Of a stretch of 64,000 nucleotides of DNA, positions 33,877-43,571 are shown in pieces. Under the pieces are notes generated by a model. It was not told the DNA's origin. It made no database searches and worked only from the letters and a program-made list of their open reading frames with translations. Each line of letters begins with the position of its first letter. The stretch's first letter is position 1. The DNA comes from Caenispirillum salinarum_A. GTDB lineage: Bacteria > Pseudomonadota > Alphaproteobacteria > Rhodospirillales > Rhodospirillaceae. Made by a program: the position numbers and the translations under genes. The stretch spans positions 3,410,001 to 3,474,000 of the forward strand of contig NZ_CP085224.1 in NCBI RefSeq assembly GCF_044803115.1, in the 5' to 3' direction.

Positions 33877-34728
33877 ATGCTCAAGGGACGTCTCGGGCTG
33901 GACAAGGCGCGCATTCCCCATCGCAGCCGCAACGGCCTCGTCTATCTGGAATACTGCCGGCTGACCATCGACAACGGCAGCCTCGCCCTGCTCTACGAGG
34001 GCACCGGCGAGGAAATGGAACTGCCCTACCAGGCCGTCAGCGCGGTGATGCTCGGCCCCGGAACATCCATCACACACGACGCCATCCGCCATCTCTCGGC
34101 CCATGGCACGGCCATCGTCGCCGTCGGCACGGGCGGCACGCGCATGTACACCGCGCCGCCTATCTTCGAGCGGACCGCGGACCTTGCGCAGAAGCAGGCC
34201 GTCTACTTCGCGTCGGAGCAGACCCGCCTGATGGTGGCCCTGCGCATGTACGAAAAACGGTTCGGAGAGCGCCCGCGCGCCTCGTCGCTGGATGCCCTGC
34301 GCGGCATGGAGGCGGCGCGCATCAAGCGATCCTACGAGCTTCTGGCCCAGCAGGAGAAGATCACCTGGAAGGGCCGCCGGTTCGACCGCGCCAACCCCGA
34401 CGGCGCCGACCCGCCGAACCAGGCCATCAACCATGCGGTGACCGCGCTGGAGGCCGCCGTCGCCATCGCGGTCGCCGCCACTGGGACGGTGCCGCAGTTG
34501 GGCTTTCTGCACGAGGCGCCGGGCATCGGCTGGACGCTGGACCTCTGCGACCTCTACCGCACCACCATCACGGTGCCCGTCGCCTTCCGCGCGGTGCGGG
34601 AAATCAACGAGGGCCGGCACCACGGAGAGCGCCTGGAGCGCGTCGTGCGCCGCAAGATGGCCCGCCACATCGAGCAGGCGAAGGTCATCGACACCGTCAT
34701 CGACGACATCAAGGAGATTCTGGCCTGA
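33877..34728 (+). CDS. cas1: Cas1e, CRISPR adaptation integrase
   Basis: The 283-residue protein matches type I-E Cas1: an N-terminal beta domain (RNGLVYLEYCRL) and a helical catalytic domain with the three metal-binding residues at about Glu145 (GMEAARIKR), His212 (GFLHEA) and Asp222/Asp225 (LDLCDLYR). With Cas2 it inserts new spacers. ATG 33877 is preceded by AAGGAGG at 33855-33861. Its TGA overlaps the cas2 ATG. In most I-E loci cas1 follows cas6e; here it precedes the array and lies next to the disrupted NACHT gene. Confidence 0.96.
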   Translation: MLKGRLGLDKARIPHRSRNGLVYLEYCRLTIDNGSLALLYEGTGEEMELPYQAVSAVMLGPGTSITHDAIRHLSAHGTAIVAVGTGGTRMYTAPPIFERTADLAQKQAVYFASEQTRLMVALRMYEKRFGERPRASSLDALRGMEAARIKRSYELLAQQEKITWKGRRFDRANPDGADPPNQAINHAVTALEAAVAIAVAATGTVPQLGFLHEAPGIGWTLDLCDLYRTTITVPVAFRAVREINEGRHHGERLERVVRRKMARHIEQAKVIDTVIDDIKEILA

Positions 34729-35048
34729 TGGTGATCGTCTGCGCCACCGACACGCTGGACCGTGTTCACGGGTTCCTGCGGTCGTGCATGCTCAACCCGC
34801 ATCCGGGCGTCTATGTCTCGGTCTCGCTGGACGCCGGCAGCCGCGACCGCATCTGGGAAATCCTGTCGAAATGGTGGGAGGCCGAGCCGCGCGGCACGAT
34901 CCTCATGATAGTCAAGGACAAGAAGAAACCCATGGGGCTGGACTTCCGATCCCTTGGCGCGCCCCGGCGGACCATTGTGGAATACGACGGGATCTATCTG
35001 CTGCAAAAAGGCGCCAAACAACCTGCAAACAAGGCTGGAAAAGAGTGA
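34728..35048 (+). CDS. cas2: Cas2e, adaptation protein
   Basis: The 106-residue product starts MVIVCATDTLDRVHGFLRS and has GVYVSVSLDAGSRDRIWEIL, the pattern of the I-E (CT1978) Cas2. It forms the central dimer of the Cas1-Cas2 integrase. Start and stop overlap cas1 in TGATG. The last 16 residues (LLQKGAKQPANKAGKE) look like a non-conserved tail; the first CRISPR repeat starts only 25 bases after the stop, so the array's leader must overlap the coding sequence. Confidence 0.95.
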   Translation: MVIVCATDTLDRVHGFLRSCMLNPHPGVYVSVSLDAGSRDRIWEILSKWWEAEPRGTILMIVKDKKKPMGLDFRSLGAPRRTIVEYDGIYLLQKGAKQPANKAGKE

Positions 35049-35073
35049 TGGTCTCCAGTACCTTGCAAGCAGG

Positions 35074-36943
35074 GTTTCCCCTGCCCACGCAGGGATTGAC
35101 CCACGGCCGTGGGCGGCCTGCTCATCAACGCGATGTTTCCCCTGCCCACGCAGGGATTGACCCCGGCCGAACTCCGCCATGTGCGGCTTAAGGCGGTTTC
35201 CCCTGCCCACGCAGGGATTGACCCACGCCGGAAATCGGGTTGTCCGTTTCGGACGGGTTTCCCCTGCCCACGCAGGGATTGACCCCGGCCGAACTCCGCC
35301 ATGTGCGGCTTAAGGCGGTTTCCCCTGCCCACGCAGGGATTGACCCACGCCGGAAATCGGGTTGTCCGTTTCGGACGGGTTTCCCCTGCCCACGCAGGGA
35401 TTGACCCGCGTCCCACTCGGCCGCCGTCACGTCCACAGGGTTTCCCCTGCCCACGCAGGGATTGACCCACGACAATCAGCCGCGTGCGCGGGTTGAATTT
35501 GTTTCCCCTGCCCACGCAGGGATTGACCCCACGCGCCGCCGGTGGCGCCGCCGAGGACGTAGTTTCCCCTGCCCACGCAGGGATTGACCCTCGAAGTGGG
35601 CGGCCTGGGCGCGCGACACCTAGTTTCCCCTGCCCACGCAGGGATTGACCCAGGCAGAACTGCTCGTGACGCTGGTTTTTCAGGTTTCCCCTGCCCACGC
35701 AGGGATTGACCCTGGTACGCGCGCCTGGCGCTGGAGCGCGCGGTGTTTCCCCTGCCCACGCAGGGATTGACCCTTTTCCGCCAGGTCCGAAGCCAGGCCA
35801 TCGGCGTTTCCCCTGCCCACGCAGGGATTGACCCGTGCTTCTCGCGGACCGCATCAGTTATCGGCAGTTTCCCCTGCCCACGCAGGGATTGACCCACGGA
35901 GGTCACGCCGGTCGACCTGGAGGAAGCGTTTCCCCTGCCCACGCAGGGATTGACCCCCGGTCGAGACGGCCGAACAGGCCGCCTGGGCCACCCTCACCGC
36001 CGTTTCCCCTGCCCACGCAGGGATTGACCCGAATGGGCTGACCACACCTTCAACCCGTGGATGTTTCCCCTGCCCACGCAGGGATTGACCCCAGACGGCC
36101 AAGAAGTGGCGGGCGGGCCGCGAGTTTCCCCTGCCCACGCAGGGATTGACCCCACAGCCCACCAGCGGACGGCCTTTCCCGGCTGTTTCCCCTGCCCACG
36201 CAGGGATTGACCCCGACTTGGCCTTCAGACGCACGGCGCGAATGGGTTTCCCCTGCCCACGCAGGGATTGACCCGTCCGCGCCCTGGCGGCCGAGAAGGG
36301 CAACCCGTTTCCCCTGCCCACGCAGGGATTGACCCAAGCCGAACAGCGCCGGCGCGATGGTCGCAATGTTTCCCCTGCCCACGCAGGGATTGACCCTGGG
36401 CCAAAGCCTCGAAGGTCACGTCATGGAAGTTTCCCCTGCCCACGCAGGGATAGACCCCTGCTGGAGACGTTCCCGGAGGGCCTGGGGGAGTTTCCCCTGC
36501 CCACGCAGGGATTGACCCCCGCCCCATTCGACGGGAACCCCGCACTCCTTGTTTCCCCTGCCCACGCAGGGATTGACCCCGCAGGGGCCGGGGTTGGGGT
36601 CGGGGGTGTGCGTTTCCCCTGCACGCAGGGATTGACCCCAGAACGGCGCGCGCTGGATCAAGGCCGCCCTGTTTCCCCTGCCCAAGCAGGGATTGACCCA
36701 CCCCCTGACGCCGCCCACTGAGGCGGCTTTTGTTTCCCCTGCCCACGCAGGGATTGACGCCGGCCGAGACGCTGGACGGCGGGTACACCCTCGTTTCCCC
36801 TGCCCACGCAGGGATTGACCGCTGCTGAGGGTCTGCGCGACGTCGCCGCCGGAGTTTCCCCTGCCCACGCAGGGATGAACCTGGCGTCCAGCCGATGACC
36901 GGTCCGGTCGCTCAGGTACCCCCGCCCACGCGGGGATTGCGCA
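35074..36943 (+). CRISPR. Type I-E CRISPR array, 30 repeats plus one degenerate repeat
   Basis: The 29-nt repeat begins GTTTCCCCTGCCCACG and ends GGATTGACCC; its CCCTGC/GCAGGG palindrome forms the crRNA hairpin recognised by Cas6e. Repeats start at 35074 and recur every 61 bases (32-nt spacers) up to 35928, at 36002 after a 45-nt spacer, and then mostly every 61. Near the 3' end repeats decay: 36429 (one change), 36612 (27 nt, two bases lost), 36671, 36732, 36793, 36854, and a degenerate one at about 36915. Decay marks the trailer end, so transcription is plus and the leader is at cas2. Spacers 2 and 4 are identical, as are 3 and 5. Confidence 0.97.
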
Positions 36944-36977
36944 CACGGCGGCAGCGGCGCGCCTGCTGCCGCTGTGT
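36943..36977 (+). terminator. Stem-loop at the trailer end of the array
   Basis: ACACGGCGGCAG (36943-36954) can pair with CTGCCGCTGTGT (36966-36977) with one G-U pair and an 11-base loop, immediately after the last degenerate repeat. No T run is present. It is a candidate end of the pre-crRNA. The 150 bases up to cas3 show nothing else. Confidence 0.4.
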
Positions 36978-37134
36978 TGTCGCCTCCCGAACCCGGCGGG
37001 CAGGAGGCGGTTATCTTTTACTGGGAGTCAGTCGCGTCGGCGGAGCGGGCGCCGCGCAGCCGGGCGGAGGTTGGCGCGCCCGTCCGCGACCTCTGCCGTC
37101 GAGCAGTCATCCTATACCCCCGGCGACCGGCCGT

Positions 37135-39936
37135 TCAACGACCCCGCGCCTCCACCCGCAAACCCCGCGCCGGGTCGTAGCGCACCGTTACAGCCCTGCC
37201 CTCCCGCGCGGCGGTGCCCGTCCATCCGCCGGAGCCGTCGGGGGAGAGGACAATCACCGGCACGAAACGCAGGCGCCGGCGGGTCGGCTCTGGCAGGGTC
37301 GCCGCCATGGCCTCCACCGCCGCCGCGTCCTCGGGCGCGGGGTCGAGGCGCCAGGGCAGGCTGATGCATGACAGGTCCAGGGCCGCCTCCGCCCCCGCCG
37401 CCAGGACCGGCGCCCCGGCCCCGGACCCGTCCCGCCACGCCAGGGCCACGGGATAGGAATCGCTTAGGCGCGTGGGCAGGCGGTCCTCGTCCGGGCTGAC
37501 GGCCAGCAGCGCGCCCTCCGTCCAGTCCTTCAACAGGCCGTCGCGGAACGCCAGCGTGTTGCGGCCCGCCATCTGCCGCTTCGCCGTATGGTCCCCTTCC
37601 GTCGCGGTGTGGCGGGCGTGGAGGGCATCCGGCACCTGGGCGAGCAGGGTGTCGGTCTCGGCGTAGACGCTTTCCAGCAGCGGCCGGGCATCGACTTCCG
37701 GCACCAGCCACGGCCCCTCCGCCACGCGGTCGGGGATCGTGTCGGGCCGCGTCAGGTGCAGGGCGCCGCGCCACAGGCGGGCGTCGTCCGGGTAGATGCC
37801 GGCGGCGCGCGGGAAAAGGCGGCCGTACCAGGGGCTGCGCTCCCCGCTTCCGGCCCGCGCCTCTCCCTCGGCGGCGGAAAGCGGCGGCATGAGCAGCAGC
37901 GCCGGCGAGTCGGGCCGGGCATCCTCGGCCGCCACCGTCAGGCGGGCGCCCCCGGCGTCGCGGACATGGCGGCGGCGCCGCCCGAGCCGTTGCAGCACGG
38001 CATCCGCCGGCGCCAGGTCGGAGAGGAATTCGTCGGCGTCCAGGTCCAGGCTCTGCTCGGCCACCTGGGTGGCGATGAGGACTCGGCCGCGCCGATCCTC
38101 CGGACCGCTCTCCTTGCCGAAATGGCGCAGCACGCGGCCCTCGATGGCGGCGCGGTCCTCCGGCAGGAAGCGGGCGTGGAACAGGATGGGCTCCGGCAGC
38201 CCGGCGGCGTGCAGCAGAGTGCCGACACGGGCGTGGGCCTCCATGGCGTCGTCCACGGTGTTGCGGAACCACACGACGCACCGGCCCGCCTCCGCCCAGT
38301 CCGTCACCTGCGTCACCGCTTCGGTTATGTCGTGGACGGGCTCGACCCTCACCGCCCGGCCGGGACGGCGCAGCGGCAGTGCGTGTTCCGCACTGGCGCC
38401 CCCGTGGTGCAGGCCGAGCAGGGGAAAGCCCCGGCGGTCCAGGGCCTCGGTCCGCGCCGTCACATCCGGCCATCCGGCCCCGGTTCCGAAGGCCTCCACC
38501 AACGCTGCCCGGATGCGGCTGGGCAGGGTGGCGGACATGAGGATGACGCTCTCCCCACGCGCTGCCTGGTGGTGGAGCAGGCTTTTCAACGCGCCGAGCA
38601 TGTAGTCGTCGTAGGCGTGCACCTCGTCGACCAGCAGCGCCTTGCGCCACAACCCCCACAGGCGCACCGGCCCATGGCGCGTGCGCAGGGCGCCCAGCAG
38701 CGCCTGATCCACCGTGCCGACGCCGGCGGCGCTCAGCAGCGCCCGCTTGCCGCCGTGGACGAACCACGCCTGCGCGTCCCCCTCCCCGGCCTCCACCGCC
38801 GCGCGGGTGGCGACGGGGCGGAATCCGTCGTTCAGGTGGCGCCGCCCGTGGGCGAGGACGAAGGACGGGATCGTCTCGAACATGCGCTCCACCACCGGGC
38901 GCTTGCGGCCATAGGCGCCGTCGGCCGTGGCGGTGGTGGGCAGGCCGCAGTAGAACCCGGACGCCTTGCCGCCGGCCATGAGCCGGTGGATGACCAGATC
39001 GCCGGCCTCCGTCTTGCCGGCGCCGGGGGCGTCCTCCAGGATCACCAGCAGCGGACCCTCGGGCAGCGTTTCGGGCCGGAACAGGCGGTCGCAGGCCTCC
39101 TGCAGGGGCGTGGGCGAGAGCGACGGGCCCAGGTGCGCGAACAGGTCCGCGAAGGGGGCGGCCGGCGCCACATCGGCGCGCGACAGTTTCGCCAGGCCCA
39201 GATTTCGCAGCAGGCGCTTTGCCGTGGGGCGGGCGATGGTCTCGAAGTAGTCGGCGGGCTCCATGGGGTCCGCGCGGTAGGCGAAGGCGTCCGTCGACCC
39301 CAGCCAGTCGCAGACGGTGAACAGGCCGTTGAGGACATAGGACGCCCGCTTGCTCAGCCCTTCCTCGGGCAAGGGGCCGCTCCACTGGAAGACGCCGGCC
39401 ATGGCCGTGACCAGCGCGGCGGCGGCGTCGATGTCGGCCGGGGATATCCAGTTCGTGAAGTCGCTCAGGACAGGGGCGGTCGTTTCCGGCTGTACGCCAT
39501 GATGCCCCGTGGCGGCGGCGAGGACGGGGGCGACCTGATTGAACTGCCGCCGCTCCGGCCGGGTCGCCGGGTCCAGGCCCGCCATGCCGCCGCGCCACAG
39601 GTGCCGCAGCAGGACGAACCCCATCAGGTCGTGCCCGGCGCCGCGCCGGTCGTAGGGCTTCAGCCCCCGCGCCGACACGCCGAGGGCCTCCGCCACGTCG
39701 GGCCGCAGGTGCTGAAAGGCGCCCGCCACCTTGCCGACGTCATGCACCGCGAGCACCGTCAGCAGCAGGCGCCGTGCCGTCTCAGGTTCCAGGCCCAGAA
39801 GCGCCGCCAGATTGGTCAGAAGGTCGGGCGCCGCCTCAAACGCCTCGGCCAGAACGGCGGCCACGTCCAGGCAGTGGAATTCCAGGCGGTGCCACGCCTC
39901 CCGCCCCGGCTGCGCCTTGCCCCATCGCTCGATCAT
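37135..39936 (-). CDS. cas3: Cas3, HD nuclease-helicase
   Basis: The 933-residue protein has an N-terminal HD nuclease domain (His21, HD at 65-66 in VHDVGK, then GHHGVQP) and an SF2 helicase domain: Walker A in EDAPGAGKTEA at about 303-313, a DEVH box near 435 (LLVDEVHAYD), SATLPS motif III and the QRLGRRRRH motif VI. The C-terminal domain follows. It nicks and degrades the non-target strand after Cascade binding. It is convergent with the array and divergent from casA; the 106 bases between them (39937-40042) should hold both promoters. Confidence 0.96.
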   Translation of the reverse strand: MIERWGKAQPGREAWHRLEFHCLDVAAVLAEAFEAAPDLLTNLAALLGLEPETARRLLLTVLAVHDVGKVAGAFQHLRPDVAEALGVSARGLKPYDRRGAGHDLMGFVLLRHLWRGGMAGLDPATRPERRQFNQVAPVLAAATGHHGVQPETTAPVLSDFTNWISPADIDAAAALVTAMAGVFQWSGPLPEEGLSKRASYVLNGLFTVCDWLGSTDAFAYRADPMEPADYFETIARPTAKRLLRNLGLAKLSRADVAPAAPFADLFAHLGPSLSPTPLQEACDRLFRPETLPEGPLLVILEDAPGAGKTEAGDLVIHRLMAGGKASGFYCGLPTTATADGAYGRKRPVVERMFETIPSFVLAHGRRHLNDGFRPVATRAAVEAGEGDAQAWFVHGGKRALLSAAGVGTVDQALLGALRTRHGPVRLWGLWRKALLVDEVHAYDDYMLGALKSLLHHQAARGESVILMSATLPSRIRAALVEAFGTGAGWPDVTARTEALDRRGFPLLGLHHGGASAEHALPLRRPGRAVRVEPVHDITEAVTQVTDWAEAGRCVVWFRNTVDDAMEAHARVGTLLHAAGLPEPILFHARFLPEDRAAIEGRVLRHFGKESGPEDRRGRVLIATQVAEQSLDLDADEFLSDLAPADAVLQRLGRRRRHVRDAGGARLTVAAEDARPDSPALLLMPPLSAAEGEARAGSGERSPWYGRLFPRAAGIYPDDARLWRGALHLTRPDTIPDRVAEGPWLVPEVDARPLLESVYAETDTLLAQVPDALHARHTATEGDHTAKRQMAGRNTLAFRDGLLKDWTEGALLAVSPDEDRLPTRLSDSYPVALAWRDGSGAGAPVLAAGAEAALDLSCISLPWRLDPAPEDAAAVEAMAATLPEPTRRRLRFVPVIVLSPDGSGGWTGTAAREGRAVTVRYDPARGLRVEARGR

Positions 39937-40042
39937 CGGCCCGTTCCCAAATTTCCGCTTCCATGGGAGCTTCTCTCTGCTACCCTACGGACATCTTGAA
40001 GCTGATTCGAGCGGATTGTTCGCGCGGGGGGAGGACGACGGC

Positions 40043-41776
40043 ATGGTCGATGAGGGGGAGGCGCCGGTGCAGTGGCTGGACCAGCCCCTGATGCTCGTCC
40101 GCCGCAGCGGCGCCACCGAGGACGCGCCGTTCCCGGCCATCGTCGACGGCGCGGATGATCCCGTGGTCGCCGTCGACTGCGGGCACCCGGTCCTGCAATT
40201 GGGCTTCGAGCTTCTGGCGACGCACATCCTGCAACTGGTCATGCCGCCCAGGGACAGCGAGGCTTGGACGGCGCGCCTGTTCTCGCCGCCCTCGCGCGCT
40301 GAACTGGAGGATGCGCTTCTCCCCTACCGGGACGCCCTCCTGCTGTCGGGAATCGACAAGCCGTTCCTGCAGGTGAAGCCGCCGAGGATCGACGAGATCA
40401 AGCGGCATCCGGTCTCCAACCTTCTACCGGACACGCCGAGCCCCAACGCCATCGAGAAGAACGAGGACTTCTTCGTCAAGCGCGGCAACTACGGCGCCGT
40501 ACATGCCGGTTTGGCCGCCCCCCTGCTGTACGCCGGGACGGCCCTGTTCCCCAGCGGCGGCGGCGGGTATCTGGACATTCCGCACAAGGCGAACTCCCTC
40601 AAATACCAGATCGTCGGCCGCACCCTGTGGGAGACCCTGTGGCTGAACGTGCTGGATCAACGGTCGCCCGACCTGCGCGAGGCCCAATGGCCGGCGCCGA
40701 TGGACGGCACCGTCTTCCCCTGGCTGCGCGACGACGTGCGCACCCTCCACCTCGGCCGCCAGAACGACAGCCAGAAGAAGAAGCGCCGGGACGCGGGGCT
40801 GGCCGAACTGAATACGGTTATTTCCGTCGGGCCGGGCGACCGTCATCCGGCCGGCTTCGCCATGCCGCGCCGCTACCTGCTGGACCCGCCGCGTGAGGGG
40901 CGGTGCAGCGTCACCGGGCGCGAGGGCCTGGTGTTCGAGACCTTCCAGCGATGGACGCATGGCCTGTCTTATGATGCGCAGGGGTGGACGGCGCCCTACG
41001 TCGCGCCGCTGGAGAAGCTGAAGGCCGACGGCACCTCCGATGGCCGATGGTTCTCGCAGGCCTCCGCGCCCCTGCGCCTGGACGACTGGCTCTCGCCGGC
41101 CCTTGATGCCGCCGGCAGCGGCGGGAACGATACCGGGAAGACCACCTTCGTCGCCCATCCGCCGCCCGTGGTGCGGGCCCTGCGCGGCCGTCTGGGGACG
41201 CTGGTCGACGCCTTCGAGGAATTGGAGGACCGCGCGGAGGAAGCCTCCGCCGCGACGCCGGAGCTGCCGTTTCGCGTGCGCGTGGTCACCCAGTTCAGCT
41301 TCGGCAAGGCAGTCGGCGGGATGTCGGAGAAATCCCTCCCGGTCTACCGCCTGCGCGAGGGCGCGCACCGTCAACTCGCGTCCGAGGCGGCGGGTCTGTC
41401 CCGGACGCTCGGCTCCATCGCCTGGGCGGTGCGCAAGCATGCGGGAGCGGCCATCAAGCTCGGCGATCCGAACGGCAAGCCGGTCCTGCCGGCCCAAATG
41501 GAAGACGCTCTGCTGCGGGAGATGGAAGGCCGCCTGCTCGACATCCTGCCGCGCATGGCCTCTGCCCTGGCCGGCGGCGCGACGGCGGACGACGCCTTCC
41601 TGGACCTACGGGATGCGCTTGCCAAGGAGGCCAAGGATCGGGCGCTCGCCCTTTTCGACGCCGCATTCCCGGTGGAGACCGTCGACCGCATGGCCGCCCA
41701 GATCGCCCTGATCCGACGCCGCCTGCGCCACGACCTCTACGGCTCGCCGAAGGCGGGCAAGAAGACCGCCGCCTGA
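40043..41776 (+). CDS. casA: CasA (Cse1/Cas8e), large Cascade subunit
   Basis: The 577-residue protein is the type I-E large subunit that recognises the PAM and recruits Cas3. Recognisable parts are the N-terminal WLDQPLMLVRRSGA, a KNEDFFVKRGNYGAVHAGLAA region and the C-terminal four-helix bundle. ATG 40043 follows a GGGGGGAGG ribosome-binding site; upstream in-frame codons lie in the divergent promoter region and are excluded. It starts the casA-casB-cas7-cas5-cas6e operon. Confidence 0.9.
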   Translation: MVDEGEAPVQWLDQPLMLVRRSGATEDAPFPAIVDGADDPVVAVDCGHPVLQLGFELLATHILQLVMPPRDSEAWTARLFSPPSRAELEDALLPYRDALLLSGIDKPFLQVKPPRIDEIKRHPVSNLLPDTPSPNAIEKNEDFFVKRGNYGAVHAGLAAPLLYAGTALFPSGGGGYLDIPHKANSLKYQIVGRTLWETLWLNVLDQRSPDLREAQWPAPMDGTVFPWLRDDVRTLHLGRQNDSQKKKRRDAGLAELNTVISVGPGDRHPAGFAMPRRYLLDPPREGRCSVTGREGLVFETFQRWTHGLSYDAQGWTAPYVAPLEKLKADGTSDGRWFSQASAPLRLDDWLSPALDAAGSGGNDTGKTTFVAHPPPVVRALRGRLGTLVDAFEELEDRAEEASAATPELPFRVRVVTQFSFGKAVGGMSEKSLPVYRLREGAHRQLASEAAGLSRTLGSIAWAVRKHAGAAIKLGDPNGKPVLPAQMEDALLREMEGRLLDILPRMASALAGGATADDAFLDLRDALAKEAKDRALALFDAAFPVETVDRMAAQIALIRRRLRHDLYGSPKAGKKTAA

Positions 41777-41789
41777 CCCGGAGCCGCCC

Positions 41790-42314
41790 ATGACCGAAGC
41801 CTCCCGCCCCTACCTCCGGTTCCTTGGCACGGCCGAAACGGCGACAGTCCTGCATGACTGGCACCGATGGCTGCAGGACAACCGGGGCGCCCGCGCCGCC
41901 ATGCGCCGGGCGCGCTCGGTCGACGAAGTGTGGCTGGAGGAAGCCTATTCTCGCCTCCGCCTGCCGCTTCTGCCGCTCGCGGGCTTCCGCGATGAAGCCC
42001 TGGCCCGTGCCGCGATCGCCGTCGCCGAGGTCTCCGAGGACACCGAGGACGGCCTTGCCGCCCGCGCCGCCGCCTCCACGCATCGGGGCCGGGCCGCCGT
42101 CTCCGCCGACCGCATCCGCCTGATGCTGGGCGCCGAGGATCCCGACGAGTTCCTGCGGCTGCTGCGCGGGGTGCTCGCCATGCTCGACCGCGAGGTCAAC
42201 CTGTGCGACGTGGCCGACCTGGTGCTGTCCAGCCACACGCCGGGCGGCCGCGCCCACAACCGCAAGCGCGTCATGCTGCGCTACTACGAAACCGCCGACC
42301 CCGCCGCTCTCTGA
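41790..42314 (+). CDS. casB: CasB (Cse2), small Cascade subunit
   Basis: The 174-residue helical protein matches Cse2 in length and in segments such as DWHRWLQDNRGARAAMRRA and the C-terminal LVLSSHTPGGRAHNRKRVML. Two copies form the belly of the Cascade complex and stabilise the non-target strand. It begins 13 bases after casA, with GGAGC upstream. Confidence 0.9.
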   Translation: MTEASRPYLRFLGTAETATVLHDWHRWLQDNRGARAAMRRARSVDEVWLEEAYSRLRLPLLPLAGFRDEALARAAIAVAEVSEDTEDGLAARAAASTHRGRAAVSADRIRLMLGAEDPDEFLRLLRGVLAMLDREVNLCDVADLVLSSHTPGGRAHNRKRVMLRYYETADPAAL

Positions 42315-42325
42315 GGATCGCCGCC

Positions 42326-43561
42326 ATGAAGCTGGATTTTCACGTGCTGACCGTCTTCCCGCCCCACAACGTCAACCGCGACGAGGACGGCCGCCCGAAG
42401 ACAGCCATGTTCGGCGGCGTCCAGCGCGGCCGCATCTCCAGCCAGGCCAAGAAGCGCGCCATCCGCTTGTCGCCTCATTTTCAAGATTTGCAGCGACACA
42501 CGCGCACCCGCAAAGCTGGCGTCACGGCATACAAAGCACTGAAAGAAAAAGGCGTGCTCAATGAGATGGTGCGTGTCATGGCTGCTCAGGCCGTGAACTA
42601 CGCCATCGGCGGCAAAAAGGAAGTTCCGAACGAAAAGTCCGCTCGCACTCTTATCCAAAGCATTACCGAGAAGAAGCTCTCCGAAATTCGTGAGACCCAT
42701 GCCTTTGACACCGATTCGGCACGGGAGCATGTTCTGCAGCGGGAACTCTGGACAGAGCAAGCCCTTGTTGTTAGCACTAAGGAGTTTGCAGCTCTTCATC
42801 ATTTTGTGGAGCGAATAGCTTCCGAATGCGCGGCTCCCGGCAAGGAAGCCGTCGAAAAGGCAAAGCCTCTATGCGAGGAGATCTGCCGGGGTCTTCTGCT
42901 TATCGACGGAGAGACGGAGGTTGATACTGCGCTTTTTGGACGAATGGTCGCCACTCAGCCCCGCTTTAACGTTGAGGCTGCCTGTTCGGTTAGTCATGCC
43001 ATCACGACCCACCGTTTCAGCGTCGAAGGCGACTATTTTTCGGCCGCCGAAGAACTGAGCGAGAAGGGTGAGACAGGCGCGGCCATCACCTCCTACGCCT
43101 TCTTCGGCGCCGGGGTCTATTACCAGCACGCGGTGCTCGACCTGAAGCACCTGACCGACAGCCTGAACGGCGATGCCGACCGGGCGCGGAAGGCGGCGCG
43201 CGCCTTCGTGGACGGTCTGTGTGCCGCTCAGCCGACCGGCAAGCGCAACAGCCACGGGTCGGACGTCCTGGCCTCCTACGTGTTGTGTGGGCGTGGCACC
43301 GCGCCCAGCTTCAATGGCGCCCTCGCCTTCCTCAAGCCCGTACAGCCGTCGGAAGACCAGGACATTCTTGCCGCCAGCGCCGAAAAGCTGCGGTCGTTCT
43401 ACGAGGTGGTGCGGGAGTCCTACGGCCTGGGCACCGATTACATCGTCTACGCGGCGGCACCCTCACTGCGCAGGGCCAACGCGCCGGAAGCGCCGGAAGT
43501 GTGGGACGTGGACGCCCTCCACCGCTTCGTGGAAGAGGCGGTGCCGGCCGCCGCCGCGTGA
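42326..43561 (+). CDS. cas7: Cas7e (CasC/Cse4), Cascade backbone
   Basis: The 411-residue protein starts MKLDFHVLTVFPPHNVNRD and has GVQRGRISSQAKKRAIR, the conserved RNA-binding start of Cse4. Six copies form the crRNA-binding backbone. It starts 11 bases after casB. Its centre (about 42470-43060) is far poorer in G+C than both flanks and uses different codons, while the two ends match the neighbouring cas genes; see the separate finding. The frame is intact, so the gene should be functional. Confidence 0.93.
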   Translation: MKLDFHVLTVFPPHNVNRDEDGRPKTAMFGGVQRGRISSQAKKRAIRLSPHFQDLQRHTRTRKAGVTAYKALKEKGVLNEMVRVMAAQAVNYAIGGKKEVPNEKSARTLIQSITEKKLSEIRETHAFDTDSAREHVLQRELWTEQALVVSTKEFAALHHFVERIASECAAPGKEAVEKAKPLCEEICRGLLLIDGETEVDTALFGRMVATQPRFNVEAACSVSHAITTHRFSVEGDYFSAAEELSEKGETGAAITSYAFFGAGVYYQHAVLDLKHLTDSLNGDADRARKAARAFVDGLCAAQPTGKRNSHGSDVLASYVLCGRGTAPSFNGALAFLKPVQPSEDQDILAASAEKLRSFYEVVRESYGLGTDYIVYAAAPSLRRANAPEAPEVWDVDALHRFVEEAVPAAAA

Positions 43562-43571
43562 TCGGGAGCCC

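Noticed and set aside
34994..36946. Several proline- and glycine-rich repetitive open frames over the CRISPR array
   Set aside because: They are translations of the repeats (VNPCVGRGN and SIPAWAGET patterns) and not genes.
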